Assembly: GCA_036873135.1 (NCBI GenBank)
Contig: JAPTYO010000002.1
Span: forward strand, 23,586,452 to 23,650,451
Source: Clarkia xantiana subsp. parviflora
Lineage: Eukaryota; Streptophyta; Magnoliopsida; Myrtales; Onagraceae
Direction of reading: 5' to 3'
DNA length: 64,000 bases
Shown one piece after another: positions 1-10,772 of the stretch. The notes under the pieces are model-generated. The model searched no databases. It was given only the letters and a program-made list of their open reading frames with translations, and was not told the DNA's origin. Positions within the stretch are counted from its first letter, which is position 1; each line of letters starts with the position of its first letter. The position numbers were made by a program, and so were the translations under genes.

Positions 1-2
1 CT

Positions 3-290
3 CCTTTGAACATAGGAGTTGAAGAATTATACGACAGCATCCTGCAAGACAAGTTACCTCCCCTAGGCGAGACAATGCAAGCGTTTCTCGGAACAAATAT
101 AACTGACTGGTGCAAGTTCCACCGTACCTGGGGACACAACACCAACGACTGACTCACATTGAGGATCAAAATTGAAGAGATGATATCTATCTTGGAGCGC
201 CGCAGGATTGCGTGGCGTGCAACCACCCCGCTGCATGAACAGACTGATTTGGGAGGCGGCAAACACATCCCTCCCCACTACTGTGTTACT
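3..290 (+). pseudogene. Gag-like C-terminal fragment with a WC-H-GH zinc-knuckle-like motif (RT-1)
   Basis: Reading from base 3 gives a polypeptide starting PLNIGVEELYDSIL, followed by a WCKFHRTWGHNTND motif and an IKIEEMI segment. This matches, residue for residue in many places, the second gag-like segment of RT-4 (25881-26423: YTPLNIEVGELF, WCHYHNRWGHSTNGC, RIEELIEQG). The position of the last Cys of the motif is followed by an in-frame TGA, so the copy is dead. Tat-lineage Gag proteins carry such a Cys-His motif near their C-terminus, where it binds RNA. The start lies outside the window. Confidence 0.65.
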
Positions 291-700
291 CACAGCTTTA
301 ATCATATACTTTCTGCTTTTTTATCTAAGTAGTTTAAAACAGTTAAAGGACATTTACACATGGGTGATCCGTTGACCCCATTCGCAAAACATTGTAAATA
401 CTCCGCAGTAGTAATGAAGTTAATGTATTTTCGTAGGTACAACCTTACTTATACATCAACAACAATCCCTACTCTGGAATGACACCAAGTAGTGGACTCT
501 ATGCATATAATTCGCATCAACAATACAAGCTATTACTCTAAACACAACAAACGACCTATATTATACGCCACCAACACGTCAGCATTCGACGTCAACAACG
601 ACCAATCAATACGCTCTGTCTCTCTCGACATCTATTATGTCTATTCTAAACAACAACAACAACAGCATATTACATCCTGGAAATTTCTCCAAATCTTTAC
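291..700. other. RT-1 non-coding stretch after the gag fragment
   Basis: No supported gene. A short piece near 360 (GGGTGATCCGTTGACCCCAT) resembles the matching place after the second gag segment of RT-4 near 26500, which supports common ancestry of the two elements. Two overlapping ORFs at 492-851 run into the minisatellite and look accidental. Confidence 0.5.
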
Positions 701-1005
701 TAACATAGCGCGACATCCCCAGCTCGAGGGCAACCCCATGATTACAACGAACATTCCTTGGAATGTTACAACAACGTGGTGCGACATCCTCTATACGAGA
801 GAAACCCCACACTACATGGTGCGACATCCTCTATGCGAGGTAACCCCATGAAGACATGGCGCGACATCCTCTATACGATGGCAACCCCATGTCATCTTAT
901 TGCGGACTATGAAACCCAGTAGAGATTACTAAACACCCGGGCGTGAGTTCACCCCCAAATACATGGCGCGACATCCTCTATACGAGGGCAACCCCATGGG
1001 AACCT
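700..1005. repeat. RT-1 minisatellite, GCGACATCCTCTATACGAGG units
   Basis: About five imperfect units of roughly 30 bp, each containing a variant of GCGACATCC-TCTATACGAG-GGCAACCCCATG, at about 708, 778, 818, 858 and 965. The spacing is irregular because some units are separated by unique sequence. A related theme (GCAAACATCCTCTACACGGG, GGCAACTCTA) recurs at 4720-4820 and in RT-5 near 57480-57580. Confidence 0.7.
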
Positions 1006-1089
1006 ACTACTAAACAGAAGTAGCGTTCATTACTAAGCACCTTTCTACGCCGACAGGAGCGTATCCTGAGATCATCGCTATATGCAATT

Positions 1090-1760
1090 CATCGAAAAAC
1101 TCGCCAAATCTACAAGTCGAGTCTTGTAAAACGTTACCTTGAATGTAAACCAGTAACGGAAATAAAAAACATCAAAATTAGCAAGTCGTGTCTTGCCACA
1201 ACGTCACCTTGAAATGGACCAAGAGACGGTAAAAACTGCAAGACGCACAACACGATCTTGTACAACCCCTTGGAGTAACCAGGTAGAGGTGTAGTAGAAT
1301 CGCAAGGTAAGTAAGAGAATAGCCAAGGAACATCTTGCCTCAACGCTACAACGGGGGTGCCCAAGTAGCGGACATAAAACACGTTCAAATTAGCAAGTCG
1401 TGTCTTGCCATAACGTCGCTTTGGAATGGCCCAAAAGACGGTAAAAACTACAAGGCGTATTACACGACCTCTGTTCTGCCCCTTAGAATAACCAAGTGGA
1501 GGCACACTAGCATCGCAGGGCAAGTACATGGATTAGCCAGCGGAACGCCTTGCAACAACGTTACGCGGGGGTGTTCCCAACTAACAGATGAAAAAAGGCA
1601 CTAAATTAACAAGTAACGTCTTGTTACAGCGTCGCCTTAGAGTGGACTAAGAGACGGTAAAAACTAAAGTCTCGCCTCGTCGAGACGGCAGTCAAAGGTC
1701 TTGCGCATTACTACTCATAAATGTGAAGTACCGGGATAAGGTCTTGTGCATTACTACTCA
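1090..1760. repeat. RT-1 degenerate tandem repeat, about 210-230 bp period
   Basis: Three diverged units share AAATTAGCAAGTCGTGTCTT, an AACGTC-CTTGGAATGG block and AGACGGTAAAAACT, seen near 1170, 1390 and 1605. Short ORFs on both strands here (1134-1529, 1335-1604) are by-products of the repeat. No coding function is proposed. Confidence 0.6.
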
Positions 1761-1944
1761 TAAATGCCAAGTACCAAGATAAAATTATTGCGCGTTACTA
1801 ACCATGAAATACGGCAAGCATACTACTCACACCTATATATTACGCCATGCCTTGGGACAACTAAGATGGGCACGCAACGCAGGGACTTACGTCCCCTTAC
1901 TACAACTACGGATACTACATCCAAGCGGAGGATGAGTCTCAACT

Positions 1945-4631
1945 CTACTCTATATCCCAAACCATATGGATAACGACGATAACAAAGGTACGAAAAATTA
2001 CTAATAAGTTATCATGCATTACTAAAGCATCGACGACATGTCTATATGATAACGTCAACCAAAAGCATAAAAATAAAATGTTCAAGGGGACATCGCCCAA
2101 ACATAACCTCAACCCAACATTGGGAGAAAAACTATATACAAGTCTTAAATACCAAAGACAATCAACCTGACGCCACGTCAGGCACATCAACTCTCCCAGA
2201 CGGGATACCCACAACTTCGTCCAGAACAAGGGACTCCACAACAACACTGACATCCCCGTCAGCATCAAATACCACATCAACATGGGGTGAAGTCGTATCT
2301 CAGATGCGCAACGCCGCCACATGACTAGTGGCAAACTCAGCATATATACCCAGCTTATCAAAGGGAAAGACGGGGGCAAGAGTATATACCATCTCGATGA
2401 AAACCTCTGAGAAGTCATACATCAAATCATCAGCGCCTGCCCGAACGTCAGCATGAAATAACGGCGAGGCCTTGTACTCCGCCAGGGAAACCTCTTTCCC
2501 CTCCTTGTATGCACTCTCCTGCACAGCCTGCAAGGCAATGGCATGCGCTTCGCCATCCTCGACAACTTTCTTCTGAATAACAGCCATATCAGACTCTTGT
2601 GCAGCAACTAGAGCCTGGTGAACAGAGGCACCCGCCTCTAAATAAACAACCTTGGCGTCCAAAAGGCGCGACTTCTCTTTCGCGCTCGCTAACTCGCGAC
2701 AGACCATGTCGCACTTCTCCTAGAGAGCTTTCCTTTCCTTAGTGAGTTCAATCACAAAGGAAGAAAGGTTCACCACGTCGACAGCAACCTAAAGCGCAAT
2801 ACAACATTCAACAAGAAAAAGTTGTAACAATAATGAATATTTGCATACAAGCTATAAAAGAGTAAGGATGAATACTCATAGGAGCAACGCGTGTTAGCGC
2901 ACCCTCAGAATAGGCATGCGTGTCCTCAGGCTCCTTGGGACTAACCCTCCGATCGCCAGGGGGGATAACCCGCTGCAACACGCGCACTCCCACCTTAGGA
3001 GTGCTCAAACTAGCCTCCTTAGCAAATCGAGGCCCCCAACAACAAAGGGTGCACACGCATCCCCAACGATAGCGTCCTCGATAAGACTAACCAAATCAGC
3101 ACGGGTGAGCGCAGCAGGAGGCGCAACACCTATGAACACACAAAGAGATAAACAAGAAAGACAACGTAGCACAAGTATAGCAAGAAAGTAAAAGCGAGTT
3201 ACACACTTTCACGAGGAGATTCCTCCTCCAAGGTCCGGTCCCTCGACCGGGGGGCACAAATAGCAGGTGCACAAGCCTAACCCTTAACGCCCTTCCCTTT
3301 ATCCTGAAAAGGAGTCCTTAACGCCTCGCCACTGCCAGACTTTGATCGCTTGGGATCGCTCGAGGGACGCACCTCGGAGTCGGCCCTCTTTTTCTTAGGG
3401 TCGAGGCAGAGTGTCTGCAACAGTGACAAAACGATCTGTCACGTTGGGAGAGCAGCCTGGAAACAATAGCAAAAAAAGATAAGAACAATGATACTTAATA
3501 TCCATAAGGAAGAACAAAGTTATAAGAAGGAGCTGGGGGAGCAGGAGGACCACCTCGCTCGGTGGCAACAGTATTCCCGGAAGACTCGCCTGCAAGTGCG
3601 ATTTTCTGCCACCAAACCAACCTACATCACAACTTAATAGGATTTAAAGAGATTCATAACATACCAAAGGACCTCTCGAAGGAGTTACGCGAATCCCAGC
3701 TTCGCGCAGTTCCCGCTCCGACACGCGTGACAAGGCGCGATAGGCGCGCACTTTGTGAGCCCGATATATCGCCTTTATGGCTACTTTGTCAAAATCAGAA
3801 AATTCAGCATATGTCGGCACGGGATCAGTCTCGACAACAAGGGTGACTAGCGAAGTCACCCCAACATCATAGTCGAAGAAATAATGACTCTTCTAATGGC
3901 TTCCCGAACGATCAGCGACAGTCACAAAGCGAAGGGCGGCATCCCACTTCACCACTCCCAAGCTGAGGCTTGCAAAGCCCCGCTCTCTCAAAGAAGGCCA
4001 ACGAATAGATATAGAGGATAATCCGGATGCGTCCTGACGCTGAAGACGGAAAAAGCACCAGAAAAGCAGAGTCGAGTAGCGCCATGACTGCTGATGGCAT
4101 AGCACGAGAAAACAGACCCAATACCGTATCCCGGGAGGCTCAGATCAAGCGGAGAAATCCTATAATAGCGACACAATCTGACCAAGTCGCGACATTAGGG
4201 GGAGCACAACCCTTACAGTATCTGAGCATTGTACACCGCCGCCATCTCAGTGGGGGCACAGTAGGCTTACCCCGAACAACGTCAGGGATTATATCAAAGG
4301 GTAAGACTGCCTCCACAAGTGAACAAATTCCAGACTGCTCTACGTAACGCTGGTACTCTTTGCGTTGCAACTGGTTACCATAAAAGATCTGAAACATGTG
4401 TTCCGATCCCGAGCCCAACTCCGACTCAGAAGAAGAGTCTGTACTATCCTCAGATCCCGAATCAGGGGAGGCCAAATAATTCGACTCGGAATCAGAATCA
4501 GAGTCTGAACAATACCTAACTCCAAGAGTGGGAATAAAGAACTTACTTATTTTAGTACAGCCTGTAAACCGCGATGGTAGTCCTAACGAGAGACGCGCCA
4601 GCAAGGATATAACTACTCGACAAGCAACCAT
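1945..4631 (-). pseudogene. Broken antisense ORF (Transposase_28-like) of RT-1
   Basis: On the strand opposite to gag, a chain of short ORFs aligns in order with the antisense unit of RT-4. An acidic Ser/Asp-rich N-terminal part and RGKPTVPP lie at 4140-4631. LVRLCRYYRISP-type sequence is at 3988-4185. RWPSLRERGFASL is at 3893-4105. The block VVETDPVPTYAEFSDFDKVA is at 3644-3859. A coiled-coil-like Ala/Glu-rich part with the C-terminal block YTLAPVFPFDKLG is at 2300-2707. Frame changes and stops separate the pieces, so no full protein is possible. The family resembles Pfam 'putative gypsy type transposon' proteins known as additional ORFs of Tat-lineage elements. Its biochemical role is not known. 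The family name is from memory, not a search. Confidence 0.6.
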
Positions 4632-5369
4632 GTGACACTCGAACTACAAGTCCTGCAATGACAAGGCAACAATCTACTCAGCAAGTATGCGCGTAACAGT
4701 CGCATTACTAACTACTATGTGGCAAACATCCTCTACACGGGGGCAACTCTACATCTACAAACTCATGGGTTCGAATTACTACATAGCAAACATCCTATAT
4801 ACGGGGGAAACTCTATGTTAGTAAGAGCCTCGTCCCGATACTCCTACAGCCTATCCAGCCCACAAGCGCTTGTCCGACTTAAAACGACAACTCATGGTAA
4901 TGGAGTGAACATAATTATGACACTAACACCTACATGCGTATATCGTTCAATGATGAAAGGTTATACATGCTTATGCGTATATCCTTAACAAGCGGAATAA
5001 GAGATGTGATTATAGCTAGAAACACTATCGTGTTAACAGGCACGTACGTACAAGGTGTAATACAACACAAATCATTACATGGGCTTCATCGATCAACAAT
5101 TTCGATCAAAAGATGGCTAAGTAAACGATTCAAAAACGACAAGGTCTCGGTTGGCCAATACACACAATCAACAAGGGGAGTAACACTCTCTACTATACAT
5201 ACAACATTCCTAAACACTTAGCCATTTTTCATGCATTTTACACTATGTCAATGTGTGTTAGGAATTTCATCAAACACTTGGTGTGCATGAAAGATCAAGT
5301 TTTATCCAAGCTAAAGATTGACAAAATAGAGTTAGCCAAAGTCACAATCATACCCGAAGGTGATGTAAA

Positions 5370-5545
5370 ATGGATGGCCGGACCCTCACCGTCGAAAAGG
5401 AGCCGTCGCCGTCGCCGGAGAAGTTTCCGCCGTCCGCCGCCGCTGTCACCGCCGCGCCGCCCGTCGCCTCTCCGTTTGCTGCTATTGCCGGAAGAGATGT
5501 CGCCGGGAGTCGGGTCGCCTTGGTTAGTGGTGGCCGGCCGAAATT
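5370..5545. other. GC-rich block near the 3' end of RT-1
   Basis: A CGCCGTCGCCGG-type stretch in otherwise AT-rich sequence, open in several frames on both strands. RT-4 has an equivalent GC-rich block at 31500-31645 in the same relative position, and both end in a GGCCGGCCG-like motif. On the - strand it lies upstream of the antisense ORF, so it may be its leader or first exon, but no splice sites were proven. Confidence 0.45.
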
Positions 5546-6181
5546 CTTAGGGGTCAAATAACTTGTCCTCCAAGTAGCTTACTCTTCAAGAAAGGAGGAA
5601 GAGACTAATCTTGGTGAGGAGACTAAGTATGGAAGATGAATACACTCACTCCTCTATATAAGGTATGAGTAATGGTTTACCTCTCCTTAATTTTTTCTAA
5701 CTCATTTGTATGAGTTGTTAGCATACATACATGCTCACACACCATTACATACACTTACATACCTACATATACGTGACATATATTTATTATCATAACCTCG
5801 TTAAATATATACTTGTATGCATATCATCGCATATTTATTTCCATGATTGCATCACTGATTTCATTTCATCACATGTCGCGTGTTTGTTTACATACGCGCA
5901 TACGCTATGTTTGCACACATGTCAGCATTTACGTCTATGTTATGTACATACATATACACTGTTTCACATACATTTGTTGTACACATATACTCGTTGCGCT
6001 AACTATGTCAGGAGTTACAATCCCCTTCGTCAAATTAAGGAAGGAAAACGCGACGTCGAGGCCCACGTGCCGACAAACAGTAAGTCCACTATCATGTAAC
6101 TCCCGAACCTAAATCTTACGTCTATCCTATCGTAAAATAGAGTCAAGCAAGGGTTAAGCCATTACTTGACTCGGGAGCAAA
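5546..6181. other. RT-1 3' untranslated region and polypurine tract
   Basis: No supported gene. Between 5690 and 6010 lies a T/CA-rich stretch with many CATA-type steps, which recurs in diverged form in RT-5 (58060-58470). The last bases before the LTR, GACTCGGGAGCAAA, form the purine-rich tract expected to prime plus-strand synthesis. Short ORFs at 5731-6112 are accidental. Confidence 0.6.
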
Positions 6182-6768
6182 TGATGGATATCCGTCAGAT
6201 TCGGGTTCGCTTTACATTCGGGCCTCGTTAAAAAATCGAACCCACTAACGACTTACAAACGCTTATTCACGGTTTAGAACAGTACGAACATGTGACACAC
6301 ACGTATTCGGGTCGTGACCCGTCCGGATTGTCTCAACAATCCGGTGTGGTCCGGATTATTATCCCGGGACGCGCTTTTCCCCACATGTTTTCACTATGTG
6401 CGAGTCTTCCCTTTGCCAATTTATCTCAAATCCATTCCCGGTTCATGTTATCCTACTAAACCGGGGTCGGACCGTTTAAAATCGGGTTTGAGTCCAAGGT
6501 CCCTATATATAGGAATCTTGGTCACCCATTTCATAACCTAAGTTGGCAAGGGAGCTCTCACTTCTCTCTAGCTTTCTCTCTCAAGATTTCTCATTTTAGC
6601 ATCGAAGAGGGCTCATCGCACACCCCCCCCTCGTGGTGTCGATACCGCCCCGTGTGCAGGTATCAAGAGGAGCGCACGTACGCAACTCATGCGACAACCT
6701 GACAGCCCGACATACATCCTAAGCAACCTTACCAGGACCCAACGCCCTGATCAAGTCAGGTCCCAACA
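6182..6768 (+). repeat. 3' LTR of RT-1
   Basis: It starts TGATGGATATCCG and ends GTCCCAACA (TG...CA). It contains a TATA-like CCCTATATATAGG near 6500 and then the pyrimidine-rich GGGAGCTCTCACTTCTCTCT segment, which is also found in the LTRs of RT-4, RT-5 and RT-7. Length is 587 bp. The start is fixed by the preceding purine tract and by alignment with the other LTRs. Confidence 0.85.
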
Positions 6769-7330
6769 AATACTAAAATAAAGTAATAAAGAAAATTGAA
6801 TTTAAAATAAAAAAGGAAGGGACGGGACACTCACCTAGGAACAACAGCAGCAGGGGGAAGGAGATCAACAGCAGTGCGGTAGCAGACAGCGGAGCATGGC
6901 GGTGTGACGGCACCAACAGCATTAACGGGATGGTGAGATCACAGAAGTGGCAGGCACGGCTCCTGGAGATCCGACAAAGAGACAACGGCGAGGGACGGAG
7001 AGAATGGATGGCCACCGGCGAAAAAACTTGGATGCAGCAGAGAAAGGGGACGGCGGTCGGCGGAGCGGGCTGAGTGAAGCAAACGCGGTGTGTCTGGGCT
7101 GAGCAGCGGCAGCGACGCGGCCACAGGTGGTCACCGACAGGAGGAGCAATTCAATAGACAAAAAATGAATTTCTTGCACAAGAAGACAAAATTGCACAGG
7201 TTCCGAGACAACTGGTTTATTACTGCTGCCCCCCCCCCCTTTACATGTAATAGAACCCTATTTATAGCTAAACTATGACCCCAAATTGGGAAGAAAAATC
7301 TGACATAATATTTATAAATATGTATTCTGA

Positions 7331-7369
<39 letters not shown>

Positions 7370-7564
7370 CTTTTTTTTTACCATAAATACACACAATATA
7401 TTTCCTGAATATATTACAATAAATATGCATATACACTATCCTATTTTAAGTCATACCCATCTTTGGAAACTTCGCGACCTTCCTCATTCAGATACTTCTA
7501 TTTTAAATGTGTTATACCCGACATTTTGAACGTGCTATGCGCGGACCAAAATTAGGTGATTACA
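6769..7564 (-). repeat. 3' LTR of RT-2 (left side), end uncertain
   Basis: Read on the - strand it starts TGTAATCACCTAATTTTGG at 7564. Bases 7285-7560 match 19851-20105, sharing GAAGAAAAATCTGACA-type sequence, a TA microsatellite and CCATAAATACACACAATATA. Further on is a TATA box (TATAAATAGGG read on - strand, near 7265) and then a GC-rich transcribed-looking segment ending in a splice-donor-like CTAGGTGAGT near 6835. This GC-rich part is absent from the right LTR. Small ORFs at 6773-7436 are not supported as genes. Confidence 0.5.
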
Positions 7565-7719
7565 GCTTGCCCCTCTTTGGGCGGATTCCTGTAGAACATG
7601 TTCGAGGGGATTCGTCCAAAGATGAGTAAACATTAATTATGTTTAGGAAGTATATCTTCTTCTGAGTCTTCGAATTTTCAAAGGAGCTCTTGGCTTATTT
7701 CAGATGGTGTGAAAAAATA

Positions 7720-8460
7720 GAGCCTCTGTCGGCGATGCCCCTGTTGGCGGTGCCTCCGGTGGCGTTGCGGAAAAGTAATACTTATGTTGGCGGTGCGAAA
7801 AAGTAAAAACTTTGTTGGTGGTGCCTCCATTGGCGTGCCCCTGTTGGCGGTGCGATAAGTAGAACCTCCGTCGGCGGTACCCCTGTTGGCGATGCCTCCG
7901 TTGGTAGTGTGGAAAAGTAAAGCCTTTAGTGGCGTCCAGTAAAGTTAAGCCTCCAGCGGCGTGCAATAAAGTAAAGCCTCCAGTGGCGTGCAGTAAAGTC
8001 TCCAGTGGTGTGCAATAAAGTAAAGCCTCTAATGGCGTGCAATCAAGTAAAACCTCATGTGGCGTACAGTAAAGTAAAACCCCAATCGACGATGCCTCCA
8101 GTGGCGAGCGACGAGGAAAAGCCTCCAGTGGCGTACAGTAAAGTAAAGACTCAATCAACCGTGCCTCTAGTGGCGTACGTTGGAGAAGAGCCTCTAGTGG
8201 CATATGTCGGAGAAATGCCTCTAGCGGCGTTTGTTCAGAGAAGACCCTTTAGTGACGTCCGTTGGAGAAGAGCCTCTAGTGGCGTCCGTTGGGGAAGAGC
8301 CTCTAGTGGCATATGTCGGAGAAATGCCTCTAGTGGCGTCCTTTGGAGAAGTGCCTCTAGTGGAGTTCATCAGAGAAGAGCCTCTAGTGGCTTCCGTTGG
8401 AGAAGAGCTTCTAGTGGCATATGTCGAAGTTATGCCTCTAGTGACGTGACTTGCGAAGGC
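7720..8460. repeat. RT-2 tandem array, about 27-36 bp units (CCTCTAGTGGCGT)
   Basis: More than twenty imperfect units with a core of CCTCTAGTGGCGTCCGTTGG and GAGAAGAG or AAAGTAAAG spacers. Two further units occur at 8900-8970. Because the common period is near a multiple of three, repetitive ORFs of up to 167 codons appear on both strands (7700-8203 - and 8005-8463 +). They look like by-products. Confidence 0.8.
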
Positions 8461-8559
8461 TGAACACTAAGGCTTCGTTCATCGGGTTATGACTTTCAGA
8501 ATTCTGAACAACTACAGATCCCAATTGTCGGTGACTAGCATACATGTGGCAGTGCAACA

Positions 8560-8900
8560 TCGTTGAAAAGTAGATGCGATGACTAGCATATCTGGGACAG
8601 CGCAGCATCGTTGTGGTGACTAGCATATCTGGGACAGCACAACACCGGTTGTGGTGATTAGAATACCTGGGGCAGCGCAACACCGTGTTTGGTGAGTAGC
8701 ATACCTGGGGCAGCGCAACACCGTTGAAAGGATAGTTGTGATGACTAGCATATCTGGGACTGCGCAACATCGTTGTGGTGACTAGCATATCTGGGACTGC
8801 GCAACACCGGTTGTGGTGACTAGCATACCTGGGGCAGCGCAACACTGTTGAAGGGATAATTGTGATGACTAGCATATCAAGGACAGCGCAACATCTGTTG
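8560..8900. repeat. RT-2 tandem array, GGTGACTAGCATATCTGGGA units
   Basis: About ten units of 35-60 bp, each with TGACTAGCATA-CTGGG-CAGCGCAACA and a spacer that varies. The 145-codon - strand ORF at 8438-8875 is a repeat reading frame, not a gene. The array sits directly between two stretches of the CCTCTAGTGGCGT array. Confidence 0.8.
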
Positions 8901-8989
8901 AAGAAGAGCCACTAGTGGCATCTGTTGGAGAAGAGCCTCTAGCAGCGCTTGTTGGAGAATAACATGTAGCGGCTTGAATTCGTGTCCCT

Positions 8990-9621
8990 AATTTTTGCCT
9001 AAAATGCGCATAACACGACGACTTAGGGGATCCTTTTTTTTTTTATCTCTCATATTCTCTCCTTTTTCCACGGTTGACTTTGAGAGATTTTTTCTTGTGC
9101 CCCTCGGTTTCCCTAATTTTGCATCGAATGCCCCTTAATGTTTTCATTACATCGGGATTTTATTTTCTCTCATTTTGTCATGATTGCACTTTATGAATTT
9201 GCGATCGTGCCCCTCGTTTTCTAATTTTTCCTAGGCCGCCCTCTCGGGTTTTCAACCTAACAGAAGCACTCTTTATTTGGTAGCCGATTAAAGGGTGGTT
9301 GTGACCCTCTCAATTATCATTGCAAAAATTCTTTTACAGTAGTCAATTTCGGGTCGACTGTGGCCCATTTTTTATTTCCCATCTCGATGCGGGAGTACTC
9401 TAATTTATAGCTGTTTGGAGGGTGGCTAAGACCCTTTCCTCCTCGTCATTAATGTTGCGGGAGATCTTTTGATTTGTAGCCATTTGGAGGGTGGTTGTGG
9501 CCCTTTATTTCCCGTCCTTGATACGGAAGTGCTTCTAATTTGTAGCCTTTTGGAGGGTACATGTGGCCCTTTCATATATTTCCCATGCTCACCGAATTTG
9601 TGGAAATTCGCTAGTTATATA
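8990..9621. repeat. RT-2 tandem array, left half (GTAGCCATTTGGAGGGTGG), split by RT-3
   Basis: Imperfect units of about 60-100 bp contain TGTAGCC-TTTGGAGGGTGG and TTGTGGCCCTTT, with AT-rich spacers carrying GTGCCCCTC. The array stops abruptly at the RT-3 LTR and resumes at 16363 with GTAGCCATTTTAAAAGTGG, in phase with the interrupted unit. Confidence 0.75.
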
Positions 9622-10333
9622 TGTTGGGATCAAATGACGTGGCCTTGAACTTCTAGTAGTGGACTTCGAGGTCTCGTCGGGAGCTAACTCTTATAGGTAT
9701 ATTTCTCGACCTCTTGGGTACTTAGTTTCCTTTAGGAGCTTTGTGCTAGGCGAGGACCTAAAAAGGGGTGGGATGTCCCCTGATTCCACTCTGAAGCTTA
9801 AGTCAGTAATGGATTTAGAAAGAGTATTGTAAAGTATGAGAATCAAGATTGTAAAATGCATATAATGTTCCCTTATTTATAGGGAGAGATTACCGACTTC
9901 AAAGGGCGGCTACCCTCTTGGGAGGGTTTCTGTCCAGAGTCAGTTTAAGAAGGTGACAAGTAGATCACCACCTCATCTTCCTTAGCTGGGAAGGTTTCCC
10001 CTTGGCGGTTGAAAGCAGGTCGCCACCTGTCCCTTTCCTTAAGAGGAGGGTTTATTCATGGCGGCTAGAGCAGGTCGCCACCTGTCCATTTCCTTAAGAG
10101 GAAGGTTTCTTCAGTAGTGTTTTGGCTATTGACTCGACTCGTACCTTAATAGGAGAGCCTTGAGTGATTTAGTCGCCTTCTTTTGCTAGTCGTTCTTCAG
10201 AGGTCGACTTCTTCATATATAGTCGTCGACTGTTTGTCTTTGTCTTGTCGTTCTGAATAGAAATAGTCGACGACATTTCTTTAGTCTCGCCTTTAAACGT
10301 ATACTATTCTATCCTTTTGATCGTAACCCAACA
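9622..10333 (-). repeat. 3' LTR of RT-3
   Basis: This 712-bp LTR starts TGTTGGGATC and ends ACCCAACA. It is bordered inside by CTTGCCCCCGAGAC, which on the - strand is the polypurine tract GTCTCGGGGGCAAG. It is closely similar to 15682-16362. Differences include short indels near 10300 (an extra ACTATTCTATCCTTTTGATC segment here). Confidence 0.9.
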
Positions 10334-10668
10334 CTTGCCCCCGAGACTTAAGTCGTCAACTTCATTCATGAAGAAGAGTCTTGAGTCGAGTATAACCTCT
10401 AGGATCTATTGGCGAGCTTCGGTATCCAATTTGGCCATCAGTTTGCGAACTTCTGATTTTTGAGGTTGAGGCAGGTGTCTTTAGTCGAGACGTGGCCCTT
10501 GGCTAATGAATTTTTCGACCGTTAGGTGATTTTGGAGAAGCTCAAGAGTCGTCTCAGTGATTTTACAACAGTTCTCTAGACAACGGTCACGTTGTCGGTG
10601 AATGCACCAATGAATGATGACCTAGGGAAGGCTTCCTTGGGAAGTTATCCAAGCGGCGGAGACTTTAG

Positions 10669-10676
10669 TATAAATA
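10669..10676 (+). promoter_or_regulatory. TATA box candidate for the opposite-strand ORF of RT-3
   Basis: TATAAATA lies about 97 bp upstream of the ATG at 10773 and is followed by a pyrimidine-rich CACTTTCATTTTTCAC stretch typical of a plant 5' leader. This would give the + strand ORF its own promoter just inside the element. Inferred from motif and position only. Confidence 0.4.
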
Positions 10677-10772
10677 CTACTGTTTCACTTTCATTTTTCA
10701 CTTTTGCTCTCGTTTTCTCAATCTGATTTGATCCTTCAAGAGTGAGCCGTTCTGAGTGGAAAACAAATATTT

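Larger units (their letters stand above)
1..6768 (+). mobile_element. RT-1: 3' part of a Tat-like Ty3-Gypsy LTR retrotransposon, 5' end outside window
   Basis: The segment ends in a full LTR at 6182-6768 preceded by a purine-rich tract (GACTCGGGAGCAAA), so the element reads on the + strand. In order it holds the end of a gag-like segment (3-290), minisatellite arrays (about 700-1760), an antisense coding remnant (1945-4631, - strand), a GC-rich block (5370-5545) and the LTR. The same order is seen in RT-4. No reverse transcriptase, RNase H or integrase motif is visible. The five bases after the LTR are AATAC, the expected target duplication, but the partner lies outside the window. It appears to sit in the 3' LTR of RT-2. 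It is decayed by stops and frameshifts. Confidence 0.8.

Noticed and set aside
7700..8463. 167-codon and 152-codon ORFs with regular peptide repeats
   Set aside because: They follow from an array whose period is near a multiple of three. No start context or conserved motif.
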